Below, piece after piece: positions 16,827 through 24,942 of a DNA stretch of 60,377 nt; within the stretch, counting starts at the first letter, position 1; the number at the start of each line of letters is the position of its first letter. Source of the DNA: Bacillota bacterium (GTDB lineage Bacteria; Bacillota; Limnochordia; Darwinibacteriales; Darwinibacteriaceae); contig JAKOTU010000022.1 in the NCBI GenBank assembly GCA_029776155.1, forward strand, positions 1 to 60,377. Direction: 5' to 3'. Made by a program: the position numbers and the translations under genes. The notes under the pieces were generated by a model, which saw nothing but the letters and a program-made list of their open reading frames with translations, was not told the origin of the DNA and did no database searches.

Positions 16827-18110
16827 CTACAAGCCTACACCCACCAGATGTTGGACGTCCGTCGGCAAATCGGTAAACTTAATCAGTTCTCTACCTCTCT
16901 TGAAAAAGGCATTCTCTACACAGCCACCAGCAATCTGATCATTGGGGTGCCCGTAAAGCCCTAAGTCGAGCATAATCCCAACATTCGTGCCAAACAGGGT
17001 TTCTCGTTCAGGATGGATGACCATGGGTTCGAGACACTCAGTCAAACCCGTTCCGTGGCAAGTACTGAAGAAATGGCACTGTTTCATGTTGTAACCTTCA
17101 ATGGTCAAAGTAGCGAAGTAGTTGCGCGGCGCCAAATCCACACGATTTGATGGCAGATTGTTCTCAACTACGTTTTTCAACTCAGCTTCAGCTTTCTCAT
17201 AACCAGTGTTCAAAGCATCGAAATACTGCTTCTGGATCTCCGACCTCTCGCCCATGACAAACGCACGTCGGGCCACACCCTTATATCCCTCATAACTTGG
17301 GCTGCAACCAACCTGCACAATCTCGCCCTCTCGAATGACTTTGTTCGAAGCTGGCCCGATTACAGTTCTAGCCCGCGCGCCAGAGTTAACAATAGTCTCG
17401 AATCCTGTCCCATCGCCACCCAACGCTTTTACTACGTAGTCTGCAACCGCTGCTACCTCAGTCTCCCGCAGGCCCGGTCTGGCCACAGCCAGCATGGCGC
17501 GTACGGCGGCACACGCAATGGTGTTAGCCTGCTTCATGCAGGCAAACTCAGCTTCAGACTTCTCATAACGCAAGTCGGACAGGATATCCGAAGCGTCCAC
17601 GATCTCGATGCCTTCCCCTATTTTGCTCTGGAAAACATCGTAAAACTTCACAGGCACGTAGTCCAGCGGACTTAGGAAGCCAACCCTCTTGATCTCTTTG
17701 CCGGCATATTCAGAAATAATGGGGATAAAAGACTTGGGCGGCAGACCTTCGTAATACTCATCGGGAATACTAAACTCTTCCACAAAGTGGGTCTCTAAGT
17801 TCAAGCCGATCTCTGCTGCAAGCAGACCGGATTCTGGACCGACGATGAGTGCAGGACGCTTGCCTGGAGCGATAATCCCCGATGCCCTTTCAATGTTGGG
17901 ATTATACCCTGTTAGGTACACCCCATCGCCTGGATACTCCCTGTACCAAAAGAAGAAAGCAACGTCAATTTCTCTCTCTCTAAGCTTTTCGTGAACCCTT
18001 TCGTAACGCTTCTCATATTCATCGAGGGGGATACGTACCGTTAAGTCCACCTTAGACCGATAGGTCTCAATTATTCGAGCTATCTTTTCATAATCAGCCG
18101 CAGTCAGCAT
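16827..18110 (-). CDS. M24 'pita-bread' family protein (creatinase/Xaa-Pro peptidase fold) without metal ligands
   Basis: A 427-residue protein with a creatinase N-terminal domain (about residues 20-180) and an M24 catalytic domain. In M24 peptidases five residues hold two metals. Here the segment VDLG...SDxTR reads VQVGCSPSYEGYKGVARRAF, so both Asp are lost (Gly and Val); the histidine in STCHGTGL is kept; the first Glu segment reads IMLDLGLYG (Asp instead of Glu); the last Glu is kept in GGCVENAF. Metal-free creatinase uses the equivalent histidine for C-N hydrolysis, so a metal-independent hydrolase is possible. ATG at 18110 follows AGGAGG. It is the first gene of the sugar importer operon, suggesting a substrate that carries an amide or amidine-like group (inference). 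Confidence 0.85.
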   Translation of the reverse strand: MLTAADYEKIARIIETYRSKVDLTVRIPLDEYEKRYERVHEKLREREIDVAFFFWYREYPGDGVYLTGYNPNIERASGIIAPGKRPALIVGPESGLLAAEIGLNLETHFVEEFSIPDEYYEGLPPKSFIPIISEYAGKEIKRVGFLSPLDYVPVKFYDVFQSKIGEGIEIVDASDILSDLRYEKSEAEFACMKQANTIACAAVRAMLAVARPGLRETEVAAVADYVVKALGGDGTGFETIVNSGARARTVIGPASNKVIREGEIVQVGCSPSYEGYKGVARRAFVMGERSEIQKQYFDALNTGYEKAEAELKNVVENNLPSNRVDLAPRNYFATLTIEGYNMKQCHFFSTCHGTGLTECLEPMVIHPERETLFGTNVGIMLDLGLYGHPNDQIAGGCVENAFFKRGRELIKFTDLPTDVQHLVGVGL

Positions 18111-18178
18111 TTGCCTACCTCCTATTTTATATGTATTTTTTAAATCATTATTCTATGCCGTTAAATATCTACGCCTAA

Positions 18179-18208
18179 ATGATAGCATCAGTGCCATAAT
18201 AGTGTCAA
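18179..18208 (-). promoter_or_regulatory. Sigma-A promoter of the M24/ribose-type importer/ROK operon
   Basis: On the minus strand TTGACA (18203-18208) and TATCAT (18179-18184) are 18 bases apart, about 70 bases before the M24 start. The rest of the 335-base gap 18111-18445 holds an AT-rich leader on one side and, on the other, the terminator at 18363-18397 preceded by a 7-bp inverted repeat (GTGTCCA/TGGACAC, 18401-18424). I see no gene in it. A ROK operator is expected near the promoter, but no clear palindrome was found. Confidence 0.75.
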
Positions 18209-18362
18209 GCATATATTTCACATTTTCTCATTGATCTCTACTTGGATATAACTTCTTTGCCTTCCACGAACGAAATTGCGACGAAACCATAGAATAAATG
18301 GCGACGTTTTCCTCCAAAGGTCCATCCGGAAAACAACTGGTGGCGTGATAGTCCTGTAAATC

Positions 18363-18397
18363 AAAAAAGGCCCCGCGTCCCAGTTTGAGGCCTTTTT
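18363..18397 (-). terminator. Intrinsic terminator of the RpiR/CUT1/dehydrogenase operon
   Basis: AAAAAGGCC and GGCCTTTTT bracket a GC-rich loop; on the minus strand the sequence ends in CCTTTTTT. It follows the dehydrogenase gene (stop at 18446) and precedes the promoter of the next operon. The A and T tracts allow bidirectional action. Confidence 0.8.
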
Positions 18398-18445
18398 ATT
18401 GTGTCCATACCACGAAGTGGACACAGAAGTCATTCCATGAGGTTT

Positions 18446-19570
18446 TCAACAAGTAAGGAACCTTCCATCGAAATCCACAGCATCCTCCGCTTCCAAGGGG
18501 AACTTCACAGGCCGTTTGTCCCGATTGGAACGGTAGATGGCGGTGAAGATCTCCACCGTTTTGCGGCCCTCTTCCCCGTCCACCAGGGGCTTGGTGCCGC
18601 GCAGAATGGCATTCAGGAAATCCTCAATTTGGCGTGCGTGGAAGTACACCATGGGGTTGATGCGCTCAAACAGCTCCCGATCCTCCGCCTGCCACTGCTC
18701 TAAAAGGTGCTCTTCCCCAGGTACAGTCCACAGATCGTTGATGGGCGGTTCGGTAATGCTGGACATACCGGCGATAAACATGGCGCCGCCATCGGTCTGC
18801 ACCCCAACGGCCGCCCCGTTCTCACCGTAGACATGCACCTTGGCATGGAGGGCCGGGTTCTGGGAGTTGCTCACCAGAATCTGGCCCAGGGCGCCGCTTT
18901 TGAACTTAAGCACAGCAACCGCCGTATCTTCCACCTCGATGTAAGGATGATTGAGGTTGGCCCAATAGCCAAACAGCTCGTCAATGGGCCCTAAAAACCA
19001 CTGGAGTAGATCCAGCTGGTGGGGGGCTTGATTGACCAAAACCCCGCCCCCTTCCCCCTCCCAGGTTCCCCGCCACGGGTCGGCTTGGTAATAGGCCTGG
19101 TCCCGCCAGCCCAGCATGGTTACCGTACCCAAAACGGGCTTACCCAGCTTTCCTACTTCGATGGCCTGTTTTACCCGCTGGGCAGCCGGGTAAAACCGGC
19201 GCTGGCTCACCGTCCCCAGGGTAACCCCGTGTTCTTTGGCCGCAGCTATAATGGCATCACAGTCCTGCAGGGAAGAAGCCAAGGGCTTTTCCACCAAGAC
19301 GTGCATGCCGGCACGGCAGGCCCGCACAGCCCCCTCCGCGTGGGCAGGATGGGGAGAGCAGATGATCACCGCCTCAATACCCCCTCGGACGGCCATCTCC
19401 TCGATGCTGGCGTAAGCCTCGACCCCATACTTTTGGGCAAAGGCCTGCGCGGTTTGGGGGTTGCGGCTGTAGACACCGGTAAAGGAGGACTGGGGCAGGT
19501 TCTGCAGTGCTTGGGCATGGAGGTGAGCGCCTTTGCCGCAGCCGATAATCCCGGTTTTGATCCGCTTCAT
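18446..19570 (-). CDS. Gfo/Idh/MocA-family sugar dehydrogenase
   Basis: A 374-residue NAD(P)-dependent oxidoreductase. The N-terminal Rossmann motif is KTGIIGCGKGAHLHA (residues 5-19), the catalytic EKP motif occurs in HVLVEKPLASS (about residues 93-103), and the substrate-domain lysine/histidine region includes VLVNQAPHQLDLLQWF (about residues 178-193). Members oxidise or reduce cyclitols, sugars or sugar phosphates. Two in-frame ATGs occur; the second (19570) has AAGGAG at 7 bases and is chosen. It follows the zinc dehydrogenase gene closely, and the pair could carry out successive oxidations of the imported sugar or cyclitol. Confidence 0.92.
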   Translation of the reverse strand: MKRIKTGIIGCGKGAHLHAQALQNLPQSSFTGVYSRNPQTAQAFAQKYGVEAYASIEEMAVRGGIEAVIICSPHPAHAEGAVRACRAGMHVLVEKPLASSLQDCDAIIAAAKEHGVTLGTVSQRRFYPAAQRVKQAIEVGKLGKPVLGTVTMLGWRDQAYYQADPWRGTWEGEGGGVLVNQAPHQLDLLQWFLGPIDELFGYWANLNHPYIEVEDTAVAVLKFKSGALGQILVSNSQNPALHAKVHVYGENGAAVGVQTDGGAMFIAGMSSITEPPINDLWTVPGEEHLLEQWQAEDRELFERINPMVYFHARQIEDFLNAILRGTKPLVDGEEGRKTVEIFTAIYRSNRDKRPVKFPLEAEDAVDFDGRFLTC

Positions 19571-19598
19571 ATCCATTCTCCTTCAGATCAACTTTGCT

Positions 19599-20630
19599 TC
19601 AGGGCTTGAGCACCACTTTGAGCAGGCCAGGCTCTTTGTTGTACAGCCGGCCAAACCACTCTGCCCCTTCCGCCAAGGGAGCAGTGGCACTAATTAAGGC
19701 CTCCACATCCACCTTTCTCTGCTCAATCAGATCCAAACACACTGGGTACTCCCCGCTGGAGGCGCAGGAGCCGTACACCTTGATTTCCCTGGTCACCACG
19801 GACTGGAGGGGAAACTGGACCTGGGGGCTTAAGTTGCCCACCAGTACCACTGCTCCGCCCTTGCGCACCAAGCTGATGGCCTGCTCAACTGTGGAACTGA
19901 GCCCCACCGCATCAAAAACCAGATCCGCGCCCCTGCCTTTCGTTAGGCTGAGGATTCTCCCCTGCACATCACCTTTTTGGGGATCCAGACAGAGGGCAGC
20001 CCCGAACTGCTCGGCCAAGGGGAACTTGGCCGGATCCACATCCACGGCAATGATCCGGCCGCAGCCCGCGGCCTTAAGTACCTGGATGATCAGCAGGCCA
20101 ATGGTGCCCGCGCCCACCACCACTGCCGTATCTCCCAGGGAAAGGGGTGCCAAGCCCACGGCATGGGCGGCAATGGATAAGGGTTCCACCATGGCCGCCT
20201 GTTCAAAGCTGACCCCTGGGGGAAGGTGGTAGGCGATGCGGCTGGGGATGGCGATATACTCCGCCAAAGCCCCATCCTGCTTGTAATCGGCACAGGACAC
20301 CCCCAGCACCCGCCGATTCTCGCAGAGGTTGATCCTGCCCTGGCGGCAGAAATGACACTGGCCGCAGTAGATGGTGGAATCGAAGGTAATGGGGTCACCC
20401 GGGGAGAAGCCCTGCACCCGGCTGCCCACAGCAGCCACCACTCCCGCGGCTTCATGGCCCATGATGATGGGCGGCTGGCGCCTGCCCGTACTGCCATCCA
20501 TCCCGTGCACATCGCTTCCGCAGATGGCGCAGGCCTTGATCTGGACCAGCAGATCCTCCGGCCCGCAGCTGGGCTCGGGTACATCTTCGTAACTTAGGTG
20601 CTGATACGCCTTCAACACCAGTGCTTTCAT
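19599..20630 (-). CDS. Zinc-dependent alcohol/polyol dehydrogenase (MDR family)
   Basis: A 343-residue medium-chain dehydrogenase. Catalytic zinc ligands are in ACAICGSDVHG (Cys about 36) and MGHEAAG (His-Glu about 58-59); the structural zinc site is CGQCHFCRQGRINLC (four Cys, about residues 90-104); the NAD-binding turn is VVVGAGTIGLL (about 167-177). It resembles sorbitol and threonine dehydrogenases. The upstream GTG at 20639 is too close to the Shine-Dalgarno; ATG at 20630 has GAGG at 8 bases. It probably oxidises a polyol or sugar brought in by the adjacent CUT1 importer. Confidence 0.92.
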   Translation of the reverse strand: MKALVLKAYQHLSYEDVPEPSCGPEDLLVQIKACAICGSDVHGMDGSTGRRQPPIIMGHEAAGVVAAVGSRVQGFSPGDPITFDSTIYCGQCHFCRQGRINLCENRRVLGVSCADYKQDGALAEYIAIPSRIAYHLPPGVSFEQAAMVEPLSIAAHAVGLAPLSLGDTAVVVGAGTIGLLIIQVLKAAGCGRIIAVDVDPAKFPLAEQFGAALCLDPQKGDVQGRILSLTKGRGADLVFDAVGLSSTVEQAISLVRKGGAVVLVGNLSPQVQFPLQSVVTREIKVYGSCASSGEYPVCLDLIEQRKVDVEALISATAPLAEGAEWFGRLYNKEPGLLKVVLKP

Positions 20631-20640
20631 TGCTGCCACC

Positions 20641-21468
20641 TCATTCCTTAACTGCGCCCGCGGTCAAGCCCTGGATGATGTACCTCTGGGCCACCAGGGC
20701 GATAATGATCACCGGGAGGGTAATGGTCACCGCTGCAGCCATTAAGCCGCCCCAGTTGATTTCTGAATAGGCCATGAAGTTGAACACGGCCACAGGCAGG
20801 GTTTTGGTTTTGGCGCCAGTGAGCACCACACCAAACATGAAGTTGTTCCAGGAAAAGATGAACGAAAGGATGGAGCTGGTAATCACCCCGGGGCCGGTTA
20901 GGGGCAGGAGCACCCGGAAGAAGGCCCCTTGGCGGGTGGCGCCATCGATCATGGCCGCCTGCTCCAGCTCCACGGGCAGACTCTCAAAGAAGGGAGTCAT
21001 CACCCAGATGATAAAGGGCAGCCCCACCAGCATATGGGCGAGAATCATGGAAGTGTAGGTGTCCACCATGCGCAGCCGGGAAAAGAGGATAAACCAGGGG
21101 ATCAAAAAGGTAATTCCCGGTACAATCCTAGCCACCAAAATGGCCAGGGCCAGCTTACCCTGCTTAAAGCGGGCGATGGAATAGGCTGCCGGAAGCCCCA
21201 AGAGCAGGGAACAGAAGGTGGAGCCAAAGGCGATCACCGCACTGTTAAACATGTAGCGGGAAAAATCGTGTTCGGCAAATACCCCCCGGTAGTGCATGGT
21301 TGTGGGTTTGAAGGTCCAAGCCGGGGGCACGCGGGTGATATCCGCGTTGGTTTTCACGGAAGAGACCACCATCCAAAAGAAGGGGAACAAAAAGGGAATG
21401 ACAATGATGGCCACCAAAGCGAAGTACAGAATATCCCTAACCACCTTGCCTTTTCGACCACGCAGCAC
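20641..21468 (-). CDS. CUT1 sugar ABC transporter permease (MalG type)
   Basis: A 275-residue permease with six predicted membrane segments and the EAA loop ELEQAAMIDGATRQGAFFRV near residues 185-205, ending with the family-typical GLTAGAVKE. GTG at 21468 follows GGGAGG at 8 bases and is preferred to the GTG three codons upstream. It pairs with the MalF-type permease at 21484. No ATPase gene is in this operon, so a shared ATPase of the MsmK/UgpC kind, possibly encoded elsewhere, must serve it. Confidence 0.92.
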   Translation of the reverse strand: MLRGRKGKVVRDILYFALVAIIVIPFLFPFFWMVVSSVKTNADITRVPPAWTFKPTTMHYRGVFAEHDFSRYMFNSAVIAFGSTFCSLLLGLPAAYSIARFKQGKLALAILVARIVPGITFLIPWFILFSRLRMVDTYTSMILAHMLVGLPFIIWVMTPFFESLPVELEQAAMIDGATRQGAFFRVLLPLTGPGVITSSILSFIFSWNNFMFGVVLTGAKTKTLPVAVFNFMAYSEINWGGLMAAAVTITLPVIIIALVAQRYIIQGLTAGAVKE

Positions 21469-21483
21469 TGCCGCCACCTCCCA

Positions 21484-22365
21484 TCACAGCTCCAAGGGCT
21501 TTTTCAGCCAGTTGATCATCACAGCTAGGCCCAAGGTCAAAGCAAAGAAGATGATCAGCAGAGCTGAAGCCTTGCCCATTTGGAAATATTGGAAGCCCAG
21601 GACGAAGGAGTAGATGTTCAAGGTTTCCGTGGCATAACCCGGTCCGCCCTGGGTCATGGTGTAGATAATGTCGTACGTTTTAAAAGCATCGATGGCCCGC
21701 AGGGTCATGGCAGCCAAAATGGTGGGCTGCAGCAGAGGCAGGGTAATCAAACGAATACTCTGCAGCGTACTCGCGCCATCCACCAGCGCGGCCTCATAGG
21801 GTTCGCTGGGCAGGGCAGCCAGGCCAGCTAAGACGATGAGGGTGATCATGGGCGTCCACTGCCACACGTCCACCAGGATCAAAGAGCCCAGGGCTTGAGC
21901 GGGAGAGGCCAGCCAAAGGCCTTGGGGCAGGCCCAGCAGCTTGAGGAAGTAATTGATCACGCCAATGGAAGGCTCATACATGAGCAGCCAGACCATACCC
22001 ACGGCCACGGGGGTAGCCACCATGGGCAGCAAGAACAGAGTTTTGATCACGTTCTTGCCCCGCATATCCCTATTCAAAATCAAGGCTATGGCCACGCCCA
22101 GCACCGTCTCAATCACCACGGCAATGATGGTGAAGGCAAAGGTGCGCCCCACCGCGGGCCAAAAACGGCGATCCTGGACGAGCAGGGAAGTGAAATTGCG
22201 CAGCCCAATCCAGCGCGGCGGTGTGAGGGAACCCATGCTCCACTGGCTGAAGGATAGGCGCAGGGTGTACAGGATGGGAAACACCATCATAACCAATACG
22301 AAGATAAGGGCAGGTAGAACAAACACGTACTTAATCCGCTTATCGATCCATCTACTCAGCACCAT
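21484..22365 (-). CDS. CUT1 sugar ABC transporter permease (MalF type)
   Basis: A 293-residue permease with about six membrane segments, starting with KYVFVLPALIFVLVMMVFPI and carrying the EAA loop EPYEAALVDGASTLQSIRLI near residues 195-215. The frame opens at 22410, but ATG at 22365 lies just behind AAGGAGGTAGG. It lies between the binding-protein gene and the MalG-type permease. A hairpin at 22382-22406 separates it from the binding-protein gene. Confidence 0.92.
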   Translation of the reverse strand: MVLSRWIDKRIKYVFVLPALIFVLVMMVFPILYTLRLSFSQWSMGSLTPPRWIGLRNFTSLLVQDRRFWPAVGRTFAFTIIAVVIETVLGVAIALILNRDMRGKNVIKTLFLLPMVATPVAVGMVWLLMYEPSIGVINYFLKLLGLPQGLWLASPAQALGSLILVDVWQWTPMITLIVLAGLAALPSEPYEAALVDGASTLQSIRLITLPLLQPTILAAMTLRAIDAFKTYDIIYTMTQGGPGYATETLNIYSFVLGFQYFQMGKASALLIIFFALTLGLAVMINWLKKPLEL

Positions 22366-22381
22366 CCTACCTCCTTGAAGA

Positions 22382-22406
22382 CGGGCAGAGGACAAGCCCC
22401 TGCCCG
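22382..22406 (-). other. Intercistronic hairpin after the binding-protein gene
   Basis: CGGGCAG and CTGCCCG (7 bp) enclose an 11-base loop, between the binding-protein stop (22426) and the permease start (22365). No T-tract follows. Equivalent to the hairpins after the other five binding-protein genes. Confidence 0.65.
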
Positions 22407-22425
22407 CCACTCACTGCTGTTCAGC

Positions 22426-23697
22426 TTATTTCTCCCGATCCAACAGGTCTTGATACTCCCGGTTCATCTGGTCAGCCACAGCCTTCACATCTCCGCCTTC
22501 AATGGCGGTGACGATGATGGTGCCCACAATATCCCGGGCTTCGCCAACGGCAATCACATTGGGCCGGTCAAAGGGCATGGCGCCTTCAGAGGAGGCCAGG
22601 ATGACCTCAACCAGCTGCGGCGGGAACTCCGCGGTGCCCCGGGGATCGTCCCAGGCGGAGGTCCGTGCGGAAGGCACCTGGCGGGCCTGGGTGCGCAGGG
22701 TCATTTCCTTGCTGGTTGCCCACTTGATGAACTCCCAGGCAGCCTCCTTGTTGCGGGATGTGGCGGCCATGGACACGCCCCAGGATACTACAGAATAGGG
22801 TTTCGAGCCGGCTGGTCCAGCTGGGAACTGGGCAAACCCAACCACATCACCCACATCGGACTGATTGGGATCCAAGAGGTTGGAGTAGAATACGGAGGCA
22901 TCGGTGTACATGGCGGCATTGCCCTGGGCGAAGATGGCCAAGGCCTGCGGCCAGCTCATGTTGAGCACTCCCGGAGGACCATAGTTGCGCAGCATATCCC
23001 CGTAGAAGGTAAAGGCGGCAATGGCTTCAGGGGTGTTCAAGGTAGCTTTGCCGTCCTCATGGAAGTTACCGCCAAAGCTGTACAGGTAGCTGGAGAACTG
23101 GGTGACAGCCGGCGACCTCTGGCCCCGGGACACAAAGCCGTAAAAGCCATTAGCAGGATCATTGAAGTACTTAGCAGCAGCTTCCAGTTCCTCCATGGTG
23201 GTGGGAACCTTGATGCCGTGCTCTTCAAAGAGGTCCTTGCGGTAGTAGATAATTTCCTGCTCGGTTACGATGGGAATACCGGTCAAGATCCCATCCACCG
23301 TTTCGGCCAAAAGGGCCGAGGGGAAGAAGTCAGCCAGATCAAAGTCCGGGTCCTTTTCCACAAAGGGCCGCAGATCAGCATACCAGCCGTTTTTGGCAAA
23401 TTGCTTGGCCTCCTGCAGCGGACGCTGCATGAAAACATCGATGGTAGAAGTACCGGAAGCGAACTCAACCAAGAGCTTTTGGGTGAGCTGATCTTCAAAG
23501 AGGGACTCGGCCTGCACTTTGATGCCAGTCAGCTCTTCGAACTCAGGCAAAAACGGACGGATCGCATCGGTCCAGGGATGGTTAGAAAACAGGACGCGAA
23601 TGGTAGTCCCGGCGTAGGGCTTATCCGCGGCCGCAGCGCCGATGCCCAGAGCCAACAGCAGAGTAATCACCAGCAAAACCGATAGCGTTCTTCTCAA
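22426..23697 (-). CDS. CUT1 sugar ABC transporter substrate-binding protein
   Basis: A 423-residue exported receptor of the extracellular solute-binding family 1. A TTG start at 23697 lies behind AAGGAGGAGG and begins a good signal peptide (LRRTLSVLLVITLLLALGIG, cut near AAA/DKP). The mature part has FEELTGIKVQAESLFEDQ, ASGTSTIDVFMQRPLQEAKQ and GGNFHEDGKATLNTPEA typical of oligosaccharide or polyol binders. The RpiR regulator gene lies 98 bases upstream on the same strand. Confidence 0.92.
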   Translation of the reverse strand: MRRTLSVLLVITLLLALGIGAAAADKPYAGTTIRVLFSNHPWTDAIRPFLPEFEELTGIKVQAESLFEDQLTQKLLVEFASGTSTIDVFMQRPLQEAKQFAKNGWYADLRPFVEKDPDFDLADFFPSALLAETVDGILTGIPIVTEQEIIYYRKDLFEEHGIKVPTTMEELEAAAKYFNDPANGFYGFVSRGQRSPAVTQFSSYLYSFGGNFHEDGKATLNTPEAIAAFTFYGDMLRNYGPPGVLNMSWPQALAIFAQGNAAMYTDASVFYSNLLDPNQSDVGDVVGFAQFPAGPAGSKPYSVVSWGVSMAATSRNKEAAWEFIKWATSKEMTLRTQARQVPSARTSAWDDPRGTAEFPPQLVEVILASSEGAMPFDRPNVIAVGEARDIVGTIIVTAIEGGDVKAVADQMNREYQDLLDREK

Positions 23698-23794
23698 TTT
23701 TTCCTCCTCCTTAATCTCAGCTGGAATTTGCACGGAAAGCACAGCAGGATCACTTCCTGTACACCCTCACCCCCTTCCCCTTAGGCATGACGAC

Positions 23795-24664
23795 TCACAG
23801 CCGAAAATCCGCCAGAGCGGAGGTTGCCTTGTGGACAGCCTCCTGGAAGCGGTGGCTGAAGTGGACAAAGAGCCCTGCATAAAGGGCATCAATGATGCAC
23901 AGCTGGGCAAAGCGGGAGCTCACTCCGTCACTGCGGAAGTGGGATTCGGGCGATGAAGTCCAGAGGTTGATATCGGCCAAACGGGAGAGCGGTGTTTTGG
24001 CGTAACGAGTGATGGCGATAATGGTCACTCCGTTACTGCGGGCTATTTCCGCCACCTTCAGCACTTCCTTTGTGGTGCCGGAGTAGGAGATGATTAAAAT
24101 GGCATCCCCTTGCCCTAAGGTGGAACAGGCCTGCGCCGCATTATGGCTGTCGCTAAAGGCCCTGGCCCACAGGCCCAGCTTCAAAAACCTGTTTTCCGCA
24201 TCTTGGGCCATTATGCCCGAGCGGCCGCAGCCAAAGAGCTGAATGCGCCGGGCGGTGGCCAAAACCTCAATGGCCCGGCTGAGGGCCTCTTCTTCGATTA
24301 CTTCCACGGTGTCATAAATGGTCTGGACAATGGTCTGGCACACCTTCTCCATGACCAATTTGGGGGGATCGCCGTTTTCAATGCGCACATCCAGGCTTTT
24401 CAGGGGACGCACCAAAGCCTGGGAGAGATGGATTTTAAAGTCCTGGTACCCCTTAAAGCCCAGGTCTTGGCTGAAGCGAACCACAGTGGCTTCACTCACC
24501 CCTGCCTTTTCCGCCAGTTCCGTGATGGACAGGTGGATCACCTCGGCGGGGTTTGCCAGCACAACCTGGGCCACCTTGCGGCTGGCACTGCCCATGCTGT
24601 TCAGCCTGGTCTGCAGATTGTGAAAGATTTCCTTTTCGTTATCTGCCCCCATTCGCATTAACAT
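23795..24664 (-). CDS. RpiR/MurR-family regulator (HTH plus SIS domain)
   Basis: A 289-residue regulator with an N-terminal HTH (SITELAEKAGVSEATVVRFS, about residues 45-65) and a C-terminal SIS domain (RIQLFGCGRSGIMAQDAENR, about 137-156; IISYSGTTKEV, about 187-197) that senses a sugar phosphate. ATG at 24664 follows AGGGGG at 8 bases. An inverted repeat AGAATTTACATTCT (24705-24718), 40 bases upstream, is a possible binding site. It precedes and probably controls the CUT1 importer and the two dehydrogenases. Confidence 0.92.
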   Translation of the reverse strand: MLMRMGADNEKEIFHNLQTRLNSMGSASRKVAQVVLANPAEVIHLSITELAEKAGVSEATVVRFSQDLGFKGYQDFKIHLSQALVRPLKSLDVRIENGDPPKLVMEKVCQTIVQTIYDTVEVIEEEALSRAIEVLATARRIQLFGCGRSGIMAQDAENRFLKLGLWARAFSDSHNAAQACSTLGQGDAILIISYSGTTKEVLKVAEIARSNGVTIIAITRYAKTPLSRLADINLWTSSPESHFRSDGVSSRFAQLCIIDALYAGLFVHFSHRFQEAVHKATSALADFRL

Positions 24665-24887
24665 TGCGGGGCCCCCTTTTACATTCAACCGCTTGCACTT
24701 ACTTAGAATTTACATTCTGCGCCTTTTCGAAGAATCCTTCATTGGCGCGGACAATTTTTCCGCGGCTGGCGTGCCGGCGAAGGCGGCTCAATAAAAGGGA
24801 CCAGCTAACAGGGTTTTCCATTCATTGCCAACAAGCAGCAGCTGAAAAAATCTTTCAATGGATCCCCTCCCAGTGCAAAAAGCATAC

Positions 24888-24911
24888 AAAAAAGGCCCCC
24901 TCTCGGGAGCC
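24888..24911 (-). terminator. Intrinsic terminator of the Afu-like importer/ceramidase-like operon
   Basis: On the minus strand GGCTCCC and GGGGGCC form a 7-bp stem (one G-U pair) around a GAGA tetraloop, followed by TTTTTT. It begins about 30 bases after the stop of the ceramidase-like gene at 24943. The rest of the gap (24665-24887) holds the RpiR upstream region; no gene seen. Confidence 0.82.
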
Positions 24912-24942
24912 CTCTTCAGGCCAACCTGCGTTTTCAGCATGG

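Noticed and set aside
16827..18110. Active Xaa-Pro aminopeptidase
   Set aside because: Three of the five metal ligands are replaced, so a normal dimetal peptidase is not supported.
22375..23685. 436-codon open frame on the plus strand
   Set aside because: It lies exactly opposite the binding-protein gene 22426-23697, has no recognisable domain, and its content (many Gly, His, Gln) is what the codon bias of the real gene produces in the antisense frame. A similar 401-codon frame opposite 48216-49508 was rejected for the same reason.
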